This document shows positions 21,161 through 32,420 of a stretch of DNA of 64,000 nt, in pieces. A program made the position numbers and the translations under genes. Each line of letters starts with the position of its first letter. The first letter of the stretch is position 1. This DNA is from Beverwykella pulmonaria (Eukaryota; Ascomycota; Dothideomycetes; Pleosporales; Melanommataceae). The notes beneath the pieces were generated by a model, which was not told the DNA's origin, did no database searches, and saw only the letters and a program-made list of their open reading frames with translations. The stretch is taken from assembly GCA_001599595.1 (NCBI GenBank), contig BCHH01000006.1, forward strand, positions 596,874 through 660,873. The letters are read 5' to 3'.

Positions 21161-22280
21161 ATGGCTCCTACGACTAACCTCGACATCGTCTTCGGCGCAA
21201 TGACCTTCGGAAAAGAAGGTACACAACCCCACTCATCCATCCCACTCATCCATCCCCCTCCCACCCTTAACATCTCCCACCCTTAACATCTCCCACCCTT
21301 AAAATCTCCCACCCTTAACATCTCCCAGGCATCGAAGGCGTCCGCACCTCTTCCCTCTCGGATGCATCCGCCATCCTCGACGTTTTCCAATCGCACGGCC
21401 ACACCTCCATCGATACGTCTCGCTTCTACGGCGCCGGCACTTCCGAAGAGTATCTCGGCGCTCTCAACTGGAAGGACCGCGGTCTCGCAATAGATACGAA
21501 ATTCTACCCCAACGTGCACGGCTACTTCGGGCGCGCACCCACCCACCTCACGCTCGCCGATATGCGGAATGGTCTCGAGGAGTCGCTTACAGCACTCAAG
21601 ACAGACAGCGTGGAGCTGTGGTACTTGCACGCGCCGGACCGGAGCGTTCCCTTAGAAGAAACACTGGCGGGTGTGCATATCTTGTATAAAGAGGGCAAGT
21701 TCAAGAAGTGGGGCGTGAGTAATTATATGGCGTGGGAGGTGGCGTCTATCTGTGAGATTTGCGATAAGAATGAGTGGGTGAGGCCGAGCGTGTATCAGGG
21801 TGTGTACAATGCACTGCACCGCACGGTAGAAAACGAATTGCTTCCTTGCTTGAGGAAGTATGGCATTGCGTTCTATGCGTTCAATCCTCTCGCCGGAGGC
21901 TACCTCACAGACCGCTACCATCGCGATACACAGAATTCCGCCATCGAGCCCGGGTCGCGCTTCGACCCTAATCGTATGCAAGGGAAAATGTACAGAGCGC
22001 GATACTGGAATGAGGATTTTTTCGATGCCTTGGATTTGCTCAGGCCGGTGGTGAAGGCGAAAGGTTGAGGGAGAGCGAGGTTGCGTTGAGGTGGATGATG
22101 CATCATTCGCAGCTGCAGAGAGAGTGCGGAGATCGGGTTATTGTTGGGGCGAGCTCGGAGAAGCAGTTGGAGGGGAACTTGAAGGATTTTGAGGGTGGGG
22201 AGTTAGATGGGGAGGTGTTGGGGTGTTTAGATCAGGGGTGGGAGGGTGTTAGAGGGGTGAGTTGGAAATACTTTCATTGA
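21161..22280 (+). pseudogene. AKR7-type aldo-keto reductase with a one-base frameshift
   Basis: Exon 1 is 21161-21218 and exon 2 starts at 21329. The protein opens MAPTTNLDIVFGAMTFGKEG and has the aldo-keto reductase tetrad: Asp and Tyr in IDTSRFYG, Lys in IDTKFYP, His in YLHAPDR. It matches the aflatoxin-aldehyde-reductase (AKR7) type, NADPH-dependent reduction of aldehydes. The frame ends at a TGA at about 22066, but the next frame resumes at once with LRESEVALRWMMHHS and the C-terminal IVGASSEKQLEGNL to a stop at 22278-22280. One base appears to be missing around 22063-22066 and there is no room for an intron. Truncation would remove the cofactor-binding GASS segment. Either a recent loss or a sequencing error. 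Confidence 0.85.
21258..21321. repeat. 16-bp minisatellite in intron 1 of the aldo-keto reductase
   Basis: Four 16-bp units CTCCCACCCTTAACAT (the third with one change) run directly into the acceptor CTCCCAG at 21322-21328. The array supplies the pyrimidine-rich tract before the splice acceptor. Confidence 0.85.
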
Positions 22281-22439
22281 TGGGTATAGGTGGACTACCC
22301 GGATATGTGGGTTAGATCTCTACGTCGATGATTTGTTTGTAGACTGAAGCTGAAGAGTGGCCCATTGCACATTGGATGTCCAACTTTTCAACTAGAACTG
22401 TCCCGTCTTTGTGTCCATTGGTAACCGAAGACTGTCATA

Positions 22440-23165
22440 GGACCCGCGATCTCCTACGCCGTAGCCTTCTTGCATGCCTTCGTAGCCCTCTTACTAAACC
22501 TCCATGATCTCCTCGTCCTTATTTTCATCTTCTAGATTCTGCATGCTGCCATCATTATCTTCACCTTCCTCATCCTTGAGCTCGATTTCTTTTCATCTAC
22601 CATCCTCCTTCTCGCCCTCATCTTTGTTGCTGTCTTCCATGATGTTGTCCTCTCCTGTCTCAGGCCCAGATTGGTACCTTCGTTCGAGCTGCTCCTGCTG
22701 GTCTTCCAACTTACCCCCGCCTTCGACAGCCATTGCAACTTGACTCACACTAGCATCGGCTCTTGGCGGTGCCTTCCTCACCGTTACACTCCCCCCTCCA
22801 TTACCGACACTCTACAGTCCCTCACTGCTTAGTCTAAATCTCGACTTCATTAGCTGACAGCTGACTTCCTGCTCCTTCGTCTGGGGAGGTGCGCCTAGTG
22901 CTTTCCCTGACCCCGAACTTTGAGCACCTCCGGATCAGCGTCGTATCATCAGTTGTGCACATAATCTCCCTTACCACGGTAGTATGTGCACTGGTCGTTA
23001 TAGAAATAGAGGAGCTCCAACTGCACGACTTCAATCGTGCTGTTAGAGCGCATGATGATGGCTTCGTCCGGGTGCACGTTCTGGAAATTTTGAAGGAGAT
23101 TGTACTACGTTTCCCGGTTGAGGGCGTACCAGCCTCGGCCTAGGGGCTGCGGCTCAAGATAGGGC
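22440..23165 (-). pseudogene. Decayed protein-coding gene, family not recognised
   Basis: On the minus strand 22975-23160 reads as a natural-looking exon (QPLGRGWYALN, LLQNFQNVHPDEAIIM, VVQLELLYFYND) broken by one TAG, ending near a GTAAGG donor. Further left (about 22590-22780) is an acidic Gln/Glu-rich segment (KLEDQQEQLERR, DEGEKEDG), and then another acidic stretch. The parts are not joined by a single frame. It may be a low-complexity-tailed gene under decay. I do not recognise it. Confidence 0.35.
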
Positions 23166-23829
23166 AGATATATGGATGGTTTTATATCGTAAGAAGTGTG
23201 TTTTGGTAGATACAAGACGGACATCGGGGAGAATACAATGCATACCGACAAGCTTCCCGTCACTCAATTTCAACAATCTCAAGTGCATGAGCGCGACTTG
23301 CCCTCGCATAAGAAGTCGGTTGGAATACTGTACATCTCACCGTATCAGAACTAATGCCAGCCTCTCGAGGAAATGGCGGGGATGGGTACTTGCAGTTTAC
23401 TAGTCAAGATATTGTCTCGCAGGTGGAAACAAAGGGCCGGATTGGTAGGGCTGATTGCCGATTGGTAGGGCTGATTGCCGATATTGAGAAGGTCGGGCAG
23501 GTATCTCTTGACCGTTGGAGTATTGCGGGTGCTTTTCAAAACTGTCTGAGCTGATGCTTCGCCAAAGTGTGGGCTCGACTGAGCCTGCAAATAATTTGCA
23601 AATCGACGAAATTGAAATGTTTGAAGCAAATTGAAGCAATACTTGAAGTCTTGCATAGGTCGTTGTGCTCAAAACTTCAAGGTAGACCGGATGGTTTTAC
23701 TATCTAAAAAACAGTGTATTTTGATCTTCAGTCGCTTACTTTTCTAGCACAACTTGCGAAAGGGAAATCAATTGATTGTGTACTTATTGGGAAGTGGGAG
23801 TATAGGAGTTATCGAAGCGCATCCAGCAA
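23166..23829. other. Intergenic with a 20-bp tandem duplication
   Basis: No gene seen. ATTGGTAGGGCTGATTGCCG occurs twice in tandem at 23441-23460 and 23461-23480. Confidence 0.5.
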
Positions 23830-23883
23830 GATGGAGCAATTACCTATGATGGAGCAATTACCTATGATGGAGCAATTATCTGT
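23830..23883. repeat. 18-bp tandem repeat, three units
   Basis: GATGGAGCAATTACCTAT at 23830, 23848 and, with changes, 23866. It sits at the truncated left end of transposon copy 1. Confidence 0.85.
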
Positions 23884-25163
23884 AACAAGGATACCTACAA
23901 CTTTGACAAAGCCGACTTCAGAGAGACGCAGCCAACCAAAGGCTATACAGCCAGGCAATCGAGAATGGGTCACGGTGATCCAGGGAATCAACGCTGCTAG
24001 GTGGGCGATCTCGCCATTCATCATCTTCGCTGGCCATTACCACCTCTCTGCCTGGTATGAGGGCAACGATATCCCGCGCGATTAGGTTATCTCAGTCAGT
24101 TATAATGGATGGACTACCAACGAGCTTGGAGTAGAGAGGCTAAAGCACTTTATCAAGCATACAGCAGAGCGTAGAGTAGGCACTCGTCAGTTGCTTACCC
24201 TTAATAGCCATAAGAGCCACAACTCGCTCTGATTTCAAGAGCTTTGCAAGCAGAACAATATCTATACTCTCTGCATGCCGCCTCTTTCGTCGCACCTCCT
24301 GAATCCACTTGATGTAGGCTGCTTCTGGCCGTGAAGCGCGCGTACGGGCGTCAGATCAAGAGCCTAATCCGAGACAACATCAATCACATCACTAAGCTTG
24401 AGTTCCTATCAGCCTTCTGCGCTGCCTACAACCAGTCAATTACCAACGACAATATCTGCACAAGCTTTCGAGATGCTGGACTAGTCCCACACAATCCAGA
24501 GGCGGCGATATCTGTAAGCAGTATACATATATGTCTATTCTAGAAATATATAATTAAGACATCTTTTTGGTTACAATATCAAAGCTTAATGTGAAGCTTC
24601 GTACGTCGCCTGCACTAGAGGTCACTCTATGGCAAGCCAAAACACCCAGCAATGTACACAAACTAGAGGCTCTATCCAACATTAATCCGTGATCGGATTC
24701 AGAGGCATCAGAGATTTATTGCAGCGCTCGATCAGCTCAAAAAGGGCGCTGAGGTGATGGTGCACTCAGCTGTGCTCATGCGCGAGCGGATTGCGAGCCT
24801 TGAGAGAGCAAATAAGGCCGCCACAGAGCGTAAACAGCGCAAAAAGAAGCAGATCCAGAAGCCAGGCACCTATAAAAGGCAGAGGGAAAGGATATTATTG
24901 CTCAAAGGGAGGTTGAGTAGCAGCTAGTGGGGGAAATGCGTCACGACAAGGCGCGATTAGGTGTGAGCCGGCAGGCTTCACGTTGCACACGTTGCAGAGA
25001 GGCTAGCCACAACTCACAAACGTACCAGAAGCGTACTGTAGATACCACTTAATCTAGTATGGCTACTAGAATATACTATCTTATTGCGTTGTGGAGATAG
25101 ATCGTTGTAGAGGTAGAGGAAGTGGGTACTCACTTGCCTGCGCTGCTCGCTTGCCGGGTACGT
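23830..25163 (+). mobile_element. pogo/Fot1-type DNA transposon, copy 1, 5'-truncated
   Basis: The plus strand encodes the DDE transposase C-terminal half with stops: YNFDKADF (degenerate YNFDESGF), [50 protein letters not shown], a stop-broken HKSHNS, then [19 protein letters not shown]-terminal Lys/Arg-rich part follows and then a degenerate CxxC...HNS knuckle. A terminal inverted repeat ends at 25163 (its reverse complement reads ACGTACCCGGCAAGCGAGC) followed by the TA target dinucleotide at 25164-25165. The left end and N-terminal DNA-binding domain are missing. Confidence 0.85.
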
Positions 25164-25701
25164 TACGCTAAATGCTTAAATATAGGTAGTTGGTTTGATA
25201 GTAGTCTTTTGATCCTGTCTTCCTTGGCGGCTGGAATACTTGTTTTGACATGGTAAGTGATGTATAGTTGGCTAAATTAAGCATATCTAAGAGATAGAAT
25301 CTCGGGGGTAGATTGTATGGTAGAGTTTTCCCCCTTTGCCAGAAAAAATGCGGGTACATTGGTGGGAGCCTGGCCGTGAATATCCATCTGAGTACACAAT
25401 ATAATAGCTACGTGATGACTGACGAGCTCAAGTGCGATTATTTTTATGCGAGGGAAGTTCGTAGCTAATTCAATTCTATAGAGCGGCAAATATCACGGAT
25501 GGAGAGAGGATCAGCATTGACCTGGATAAAAGGTATAATTTGAATGCTGCAGCATATCGAAGAAGAGTAGTCCTATGTACATGTAACTTGGCAAAAAGAA
25601 TAAGAGAAGAATTTAGCTACTAAACCGCCCGAATCTCTGCTCATCCCCATCAAATAAGATGAAGAAGAAGAATACTCCAGATAACACCGATACCCCTTCA
25701 T
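25164..25701. other. Intergenic; no gene seen
   Basis: AT-rich, about 540 bp between the transposon end and the secreted-protein gene. Confidence 0.4.
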
Positions 25702-26895
25702 TTATGAGCTTAGTTCTGCTGCACCACATGAAGTAGAAATGAAAGCGCCTGCAAATGCTGATGCTGGACCTAAGGCCTCTGAAAGCCCAAGCAGCCCAAA
25801 GAGAGGGCCTATGACCTTGCAGAAGGTCTCGTTCTCCTCCTGTTTCTTGCATGAGATCTTTGTCGTAATATAAGCAACCCTATAACCATTGCGACCCCCT
25901 GGTGGAGGTACAGCGCGTGCAATGACGAATGTCTCGTCAGGCATGGTTCTGTACGTGTGATCGGGCTGCGGGAAACACCCTCCTGAAGCAGGGTTACAAA
26001 AGAACTCGCCTTTCTCGGTTTCTTCGGTGTATTGTGTAATGTCGCCAAAATGTTGCATCTGCTGGATAAGAGTATCCATAATGTCGGATCCCGACAGGTT
26101 ATCTTCGTTGGAGCATTCCCAAGATACAGTGCAGACTTCTGAGGATGGGTTCTCGTGTTCTAGTTCTAACGGGGCTGTATCACAGACGCCCCTGACTGCG
26201 TCATATCTTTCGCGGAAGCGGGAGTAAATTTTCGAAGGCACAGGCAGGCTGTCGTTTTCAGCCTTTCTGACTGTTGATGAGGCTTTTGCGGTAAACTGTA
26301 CGGAGAGGTTAGTTGATGAAGCGTTCCAAAAATAGCCATCATTATTACTTACATCCAAGGCATCCCTTTGTACACACCAGACATACGCTCGACAGGTGCC
26401 ATATTTCTCGTCATCAAACACATAATTGCCCCCATGATTTTCGGTGAAGCAATTGAATCCAAACTTGTTTTTTCCATCGTCCATGATTGCATTCCCGACA
26501 TATACTCCATTGGGTGGCGCTGGATCTGAAGTTGGGTGGTCGAAGTGTCCTATGATGTTTCCTACAGTACCATCAAAGTTGTTGGAGTAGTCAACTCCTT
26601 TGCCATTATAGAAATAGTCGTCAACACGATCGTATAACTTGCCAGTGATGGCGCGTTTGTCTGGTGGGCCCTGGGCGTTCACATCATTCCAGTAGCCTAC
26701 AAAGGCGTCTTCAACGCCACCAACAGCTGGATCGATATGGAAGAGATTGTCGCACTTCATGAAGCGGATAACGTCGTCGTTGATCTTGTCGCGAGAGTAG
26801 AGGATGTTCTTGAGATTATTGTAAGGGTTGGGTAATGGGTTGGACCGGCCCAGTACTGCGAGTGCAGCAAAGACAACCGGCGTCGTAGAATGCAT
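25702..26895 (-). CDS. Predicted secreted protein, family not recognised
   Basis: I start at the Met at 26895, which opens a signal peptide (MHSTTPVVFAALAVLG), rather than at the in-frame Met 39 codons upstream. The frame is open to the stop at 25702 (397 residues). However, 26296-26352 is a textbook 57-nt intron (GTAAGT donor, CTAAC branch, TACAG acceptor) whose length is a multiple of three. Spliced, the protein is 378 residues (exons 26895-26353 and 26295-25702). Cysteines are spread through the chain (NCFTENHG, TCRAYVWC, CTVSWECS, FFCNPASGGCF). The C-terminus is hydrophobic (IGPLFGLLGLSEALG...AFAGAF) and could be a membrane anchor or GPI signal. Flanked by transposons, so accessory. Function unknown. 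Confidence 0.7.
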   Translation of the reverse strand: MHSTTPVVFAALAVLGRSNPLPNPYNNLKNILYSRDKINDDVIRFMKCDNLFHIDPAVGGVEDAFVGYWNDVNAQGPPDKRAITGKLYDRVDDYFYNGKGVDYSNNFDGTVGNIIGHFDHPTSDPAPPNGVYVGNAIMDDGKNKFGFNCFTENHGGNYVFDDEKYGTCRAYVWCVQRDALDVSNNDGYFWNASSTNLSVQFTAKASSTVRKAENDSLPVPSKIYSRFRERYDAVRGVCDTAPLELEHENPSSEVCTVSWECSNEDNLSGSDIMDTLIQQMQHFGDITQYTEETEKGEFFCNPASGGCFPQPDHTYRTMPDETFVIARAVPPPGGRNGYRVAYITTKISCKKQEENETFCKVIGPLFGLLGLSEALGPASAFAGAFISTSCGAAELSS

Positions 26896-28524
26896 CTTGG
26901 AAAAGTGATTGATAGACTGGAATGAAGAGAGCCTGCAATTCAGATAAGGAAATGTGGGATTGAAGGACGATGTGACTTTGTGTGGAGATATGAAGAAGTG
27001 GTGAAGAAGCACATATTCTTATACTTTAAGCTTGTCTGTTGCATTGCCCCTATTGTTGATCTCCTGTTTCCTCTGCACGAGTGTATCATTCACAGGTATA
27101 ATAACGCCAAGAGATTTTTCCAGATGGAGAATTTGGGCTCTGTAACCTAAAATATGTGCCAGAATGCTCGGGCCTGAGGCTCAGCCTTACTCTCATCCAG
27201 ACTGGACAGTGGTGGTACACCGGTACTCGTTTGCGAGAAGCTAGTAGGGTTTAGAAAATAACCCGGCCAGGGCCTGATACACTCTGCTCACAATTTTGCC
27301 ATGCATCACCGCTTGATTCGGAAAGTAAGCAAATCATACTCTATATAGTTCAGTATTCATATAGTCCCTTGCCACTCTGCCTTATATTGTGGGGTGAGTG
27401 ACGAGGGATTAAAGCTGCTCCCCGTGGAAGACGCAGCTTGTGGGGTGATAGTAAGAAAGGTCAGCGGTTGGGTTAAAGTCCTGGAAAACCCTCAAATCCT
27501 GCCTTGGGATGCCCAATTCCTCACTTGCGTTAGAATTCCCAATTTTTCATTTTCGAGGTATTCACGGTGAGGCGAAGTCTGGCAGACGCCCACGGCCGCA
27601 CGCTCCCTACCGTATAAACTGGGATATACGCCTCCCCCTGTGATACCTCCCCACCGGCTCTATACGCCCCTCCAAATTCAGCTATCCAAGTGACACTTGG
27701 GGTCTTGGTCTAACGGCCCCCTCTGGAGTGTAATAGTAAAGCGACAACAGTGAATAGGACAGCTAGTATAGATTCTGTTTTCACGCAAAACGCTTAACAC
27801 GTGACCGACTTCTTCTTTTCGGCCCCCTTAGTTATACGCCCCCCAGCCGGCGCCTTTGGTACTCGGCCTGATACATGCTTCGGGACGGATATCCCACTCT
27901 ATACGGTACTGCACATTTCCAACTCCGTTGGAACGTGCGAGAGACTGCCACCCAGACTCGAGCTATTCTGCATCAAGATTATCTACCCTCTGTGGAAGTG
28001 GCGGGTAATTAACCTCGAGGATTCCTCCCATGTCCCATCGTGCCACCGGAGCTCCGCCACTCCAGAAACACAAAAGTCGCTCCACTTCAGCTCGATACAA
28101 TGACAACACAACAACGACCCTAGATCACGATGTTCCTGTTCATCTAAAATTAAGAATAGAAATATTTCACAAGTAGCTTTGAACGTTTCGTAGGCAAATT
28201 GAATTTTGAGCGATGTTTGACTGATAGTTCACAACCAGTCACAGTGCAGCACCTGTTGTTCGCTTGAACTCAAAAGATTACATGTTTCACCCCGTTGTTT
28301 TAAAATCTCAATAAGCGAAACGTCTCATCGGAAATTATTAGATGCATAACCTTGGTGGTTGTGCAGAAATTTGGGGTTCAGTTCGTTGACTTCAGTGGCG
28401 CTAAGAGAGCGAACACCAAAAGATGCACCTTCACAGGACCCATTTTCATACACTACTCTTCCTGGTGCTTTTGCAGATATGTAAGAAAGTACCTAAAATC
28501 CCGCAGAACCATGAAAAAAATATA
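26896..28524. other. Intergenic; no gene seen
   Basis: About 1.6 kb between the secreted-protein promoter and transposon copy 2. Open frames up to 100 codons have no recognisable motif. Confidence 0.4.
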
Positions 28525-30541
28525 ACGTAGTTTACAAGCGAGCGACGCAAACAAGTGAGTGGCGCATCCTGTCACGGTTGGCATGCTCAAGCTCCAAGCA
28601 AGAGGTAGCATAACTCAAATACATTAAACCGAGGAGCACAGGAGCTGCTTCGAAGGCTGGAAGATATACCCCTGCCAAGGCCGAGGCATGGCTGACCGGC
28701 TGACGCTCTGCTAATGCCTTAGCGTGTGACGGTGCGGTGCACCCCGTTGCACACCCCACCAACTTCCTCCACTTCTACAGCAATGTATCTCTCCAACACA
28801 ACAAGATAGTATATTATAGTAACTATCCTAAATTAAGAAATATCTGCAGTACTCTTTTGACATGTTTGTGAGTTGTGCCCAGGCTCTCTGCAGCGTGTGC
28901 AGCGTGCTGAAGCCTGCCGGCTCGCACATTATCGCGCCTTGCCCTGACGCGTTTCCCCCTCTATCTGCTGCTCAACGTCCTTTTGAGTAATAATATCCTC
29001 TCCCTCTACTTTTGAGAGGATACCTCGCTTCTGGATCCGCTTCTTTTACGCTCTGTAGCAACCTTATTTGCTCTCTCAAGACTTGCGATCCGCTCGCGCA
29101 TTAGCACAGCTGAGTGCACCATCACCTCAGCGCCCTTTTTAAGCCGATCAAGCGCTGCAATAATAGAGGCAGGTGATGAGCTCTGATGCCTCTGTATCTG
29201 ATCACGGATCAACATTGATTGAGCCTCTAGTTCACGCTGGTTGCTTGGTGTTTTAGCTTCCTATAGGGTGACCTCTGGCGCAGGCAGTGCTGGCGTACGA
29301 AGCTTCACATCAAGCTTTGATATCACCGCCTCTGAATCGTGTGGGACTAGGTCAGCGCCTCGAAAGCTTGCGCAGATATTATCCTTTGTAATTGACTGAT
29401 CGTAGGTGGCGCGGAAGGCTGGTGAGAACTCAAGTTTGGTGATATGGTTGATGTGGTCACGGATTAGGCTCTCAATCTGACGCCCGTACGCGCGGCGAGA
29501 AGCAGCCCACATCCAGCAGCTGCAGGAGGTGCGACGAATGAGGCGACATACGGAGAGTATAGATATTATTCTCCTTGCAAAGCTCTTGAAATTCGAGCGA
29601 GTTGTAGCTCTTATGGCCGTCGAGTATCAGCAGCTAGCGTGTGCCTACTCTACGCTCTGCTGTATGCTTGATAAAGTGCTTTAGCCACTCTACTCTAAGC
29701 TTGTAGTAGTCCAGCCGTTATCACTAACTGCAATAGCCCAGTCGCGTGGTATATTATTGCCCTCGTACCAAGCAGAGAGGTAGTACTAGCCAGCGAAGAT
29801 GATGAAGGGCGGGATCGCCCACCTAGCGGCGTTGATTCCCTGGATCACAGTAACCCATTCTCGATTGCCTTACTGTATAGCCTTCGGTTGGCCACGTCCC
29901 TCTAAGCTAGTAACAACAAGCTGAGACAATATCTTGCCTATCATAAAGCCAGATTCGTCAAAGTTGTAGGTGTCGTCGTCGCAGATACTATACTCGGCTT
30001 TGGTGCGCTGTACAAGCTCAAACCAGGCCTTAGTAGCATCAGGACGCTTACAGAGGGCTCTCTGTCAATCTTATGGGTCGATTAAATCGCGTCTTGAGGC
30101 CTGCGGTCTGGTTGACAAAGTTCCTAGGCCATTTCTCGCCCACCTGGCCAGCGCCGCGCTCAGCGAGCAGCTTATTTGCCATATCTCGCACAGCATCTAG
30201 AAAGGGCGCAAATCCTCGTGAATATAGGTCAAGTATATGTGCAGTAATCACCTCCTCTTTTAGCTTGGTAAGCTTTTTTAATTCAGGCTCACAATCGCGT
30301 TGTGCAGTGATTCTAGCGCGTCGGCGGCGGAGTGTAGTTTCAGGGACGTTAAATGTAGCAGCAGCGCGTCGTCCACTCTAGATCTGATTCTGATTAATAG
30401 CTGAGATAGCTAGAAGGATATCTGCTTCGTTGCAGGGCAATTGAATAGGTGTTGGCAGAGACATTGTAGTTGATAGTTGACGCGTCGCGAAAAGTTGGTC
30501 GGGTGCGCCGCTCACTGTGCCGCTCGCTTGCCGGGTACGAT
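28525..30541 (-). mobile_element. pogo/Fot1-type DNA transposon, copy 2, near full length
   Basis: About 2.0 kb. The left end, preceded by TA at 28523-28524, begins ACGTAGTTTACAAGCGAGC. The right end (about 30518-30541) reads, reverse-complemented, CGTACCCGGCAAGCGAGC, then TA at 30542-30543. The two inverted repeats match imperfectly, the left one carrying AT-ward changes. The enclosed minus-strand transposase is near complete but mutated. Size, TA target and architecture fit Fot1/pogo (Tc1-mariner superfamily). Confidence 0.85.
28895..30464 (-). pseudogene. pogo/Fot1 transposase, inactivated
   Basis: Start at 30464 (MSLPTPIQLPCNEADIL). An N-terminal helix-turn-helix region includes FNVPETTLRRRR, followed by a CENP-B-like second HTH (FAPFLDAVRDMANKLL). 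The DDE region has YNFDESGFMIGKI, REWVTVIQGINAARW, WYEGNNIPRDW, DNGWTT, and later HITKLEFSPAFRATYDQSI and LRTPALPAPEV. A C-terminal knuckle CTRCREPGHNSQTC lies near 28880-28925. Several in-frame stops (for example after NQNQI) and local frame loss make it non-functional. Confidence 0.8.
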
Positions 30542-31199
30542 TATATCACGTGCCATTGTACTAGCTATATATAGGGTCCTCTCGCCCAACCTTCTCTGAC
30601 ACACAGAGAGCTCAACTCACCTGATTTTAACTCCAACAGTTATAAAATATTTCCTAATCCTCATTTCCAATCTCAACAAATTATCTACAATACCCAAAGC
30701 ATCTCACAAGTAAAACTAAATCCCACCACTCGACAAAGCAAACCCCACACAACGCCCGTTCTCTCAGGTGATCTGACACCCTCCCTCGCTTCACATTCAG
30801 ATCCACAAGATCTCCGCCAAAAGCAACGACGAAAGTTCGTTTCAGCCACTGCTCCCGGTTCCGCGAAAAGAAGCAAACAAGAGTGGGACTAAACAAGCTC
30901 TCCTTACAGCGCACGCTCACCTGCACATTCCCACTAAGGAAGCTCTCTAAGTGACGTGGACATCGCCAATCTGTGATGGACAATTCCCATGCCACTGTTT
31001 CCAGCTGGACATCGTACGATTGCAGGCCCTATAACTTAGTTTGGTAGCGAAGCGTTTTGATATTTCCTTTGTTTCGCTTTAGATGATTGGTATGCAGTCA
31101 CCCCAAGCGAGTTGTTACCCTTTGTTAAGACTCTACCAAACTTCAATATATAGCAGTACAATACTCTAGAACAACAAGTAGTATAGTAAAGAAAAGCAT
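30542..31199. other. Intergenic; no gene seen
   Basis: About 660 bp between transposon copies 2 and 3. A minus-strand frame of about 104 codons has no recognisable motif. Confidence 0.35.
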
Positions 31200-32420
31200 A
31201 CTAATCTATTCTGCTACATCTTCTACCTCAGATTTGCACGTACATGAGCTGTGTCCTAGCTTGCTGCACCGCCCAAAGTGTCTTTGAGGCTGGCTGTCTC
31301 CACCAACGCACGCCTTCTTCCTACCCTTCTTCCCATCACTACAAGCGCCAAACTCCTTTAGAGCAGTCAGCCGTGCGCCCTCATCAATAGTTAGGGTCCC
31401 TTCCTTCTGGATACGTTTTCTTTTATACGATTTACGTCGCGTAGCAGCCTTGTTAGCTGCTTGAAGCTCAGTAACCTGGTTGCACAGAAGAACAGCCGAA
31501 TACATCATTGTCTGTACGCAGCTGAGGGGTGCAGAAGTATGGGAAGTAGATAAATATATTGAGTGTGTATATAGGTGAAGCTCTGTCGTACCATACGAGA
31601 GCCGAGCTAGGTACATATAGTGACAAATTACGTGACTAGGCTTATATTATCTCAGCGCCTTTGGTGAGCTGTGCAAGTAAATTAATAATCCCAGAAGGTG
31701 AGCTATCAAGAAGTCTTTGAATCCTTGATTGAATCAATGTTGATTGAGACTGTAATTCGATAGGATTGCTTGGTGTTTCTCTAGGTTGAAGGAACAAGCC
31801 CAGCGCCTCGAAAGCTTCCCAAGATTTTACTCTTTGTAATTGACGCGTCAAAAGCTGCTTTGAAGCAGGGCAAGAACTCGATTTTTGTGATGTGGTTGAT
31901 GTGGCTGTACGTCAGATTCTCGGCTTGGCGCCTATACGCGGTCTTCATAGGCAAAAAATAGCCCATATCTAGTAGCTGCAGTCGGTGCAACGAGTGTAGA
32001 GGCATTTAGAGAGTGATGATATTCTTCTCCTTGCAGATCTGCTTGTGAAAGTTCAGGACACCATAATTCCACGTGGATATGCCACTGACTAATCAGTCCG
32101 TCGTATATATATATATCGGCTGTACATACATCACACACAAGACACATCCTGACACCTTTTTCCTCCATCTTTCTGCTTACAGCTTGAATTCAAGGCTGTT
32201 GTGGCTCTCATAGTCGTACAAAATTAACAATCGATACACACCTACAACCTGATCTTTTGTATGCGTAGCAAAGTGCTTCAACCACTCTATGCCAACCTCA
32301 TTTGTTGTCCAGCCGTTATCAGTGACTCTGATAGCCCAATTGGAGGGTATGTCTTCGTCCTGGTACTATGCAGAGAGGTAGTACTTGCCTAAGCTATTGC
32401 GACTAGTGAAACATGGACAA
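31200..32420 (-). mobile_element. pogo/Fot1-type transposon, copy 3, truncated and interrupted
   Basis: The minus strand carries the C-terminal half of a related but diverged transposase: HINHITKIEFLPCFKAAFDASI, ILGSFRGAGLVP, a Lys/Arg-rich stretch (NKAATRRKSYKRKRIQKEG), and an ending RCSKLGHSSCTC like the zinc knuckle of copy 2. The N-terminal half is missing beyond about 32420. Two unrelated segments interrupt the frame, at about 31530-31645 and about 32065-32190; the second is a dispersed repeat found again near 52.8 kb. Confidence 0.75.
32069..32125. repeat. Dispersed repeat, copy 1 (possible MITE)
   Basis: The reverse complement of this segment closely matches 52810-52868, including GACGGACTGATTAGTCAGTG and an AT dinucleotide run. 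It lies inside an insertion within transposon copy 3. Weaker similarity extends outward on both sides. Confidence 0.75.
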
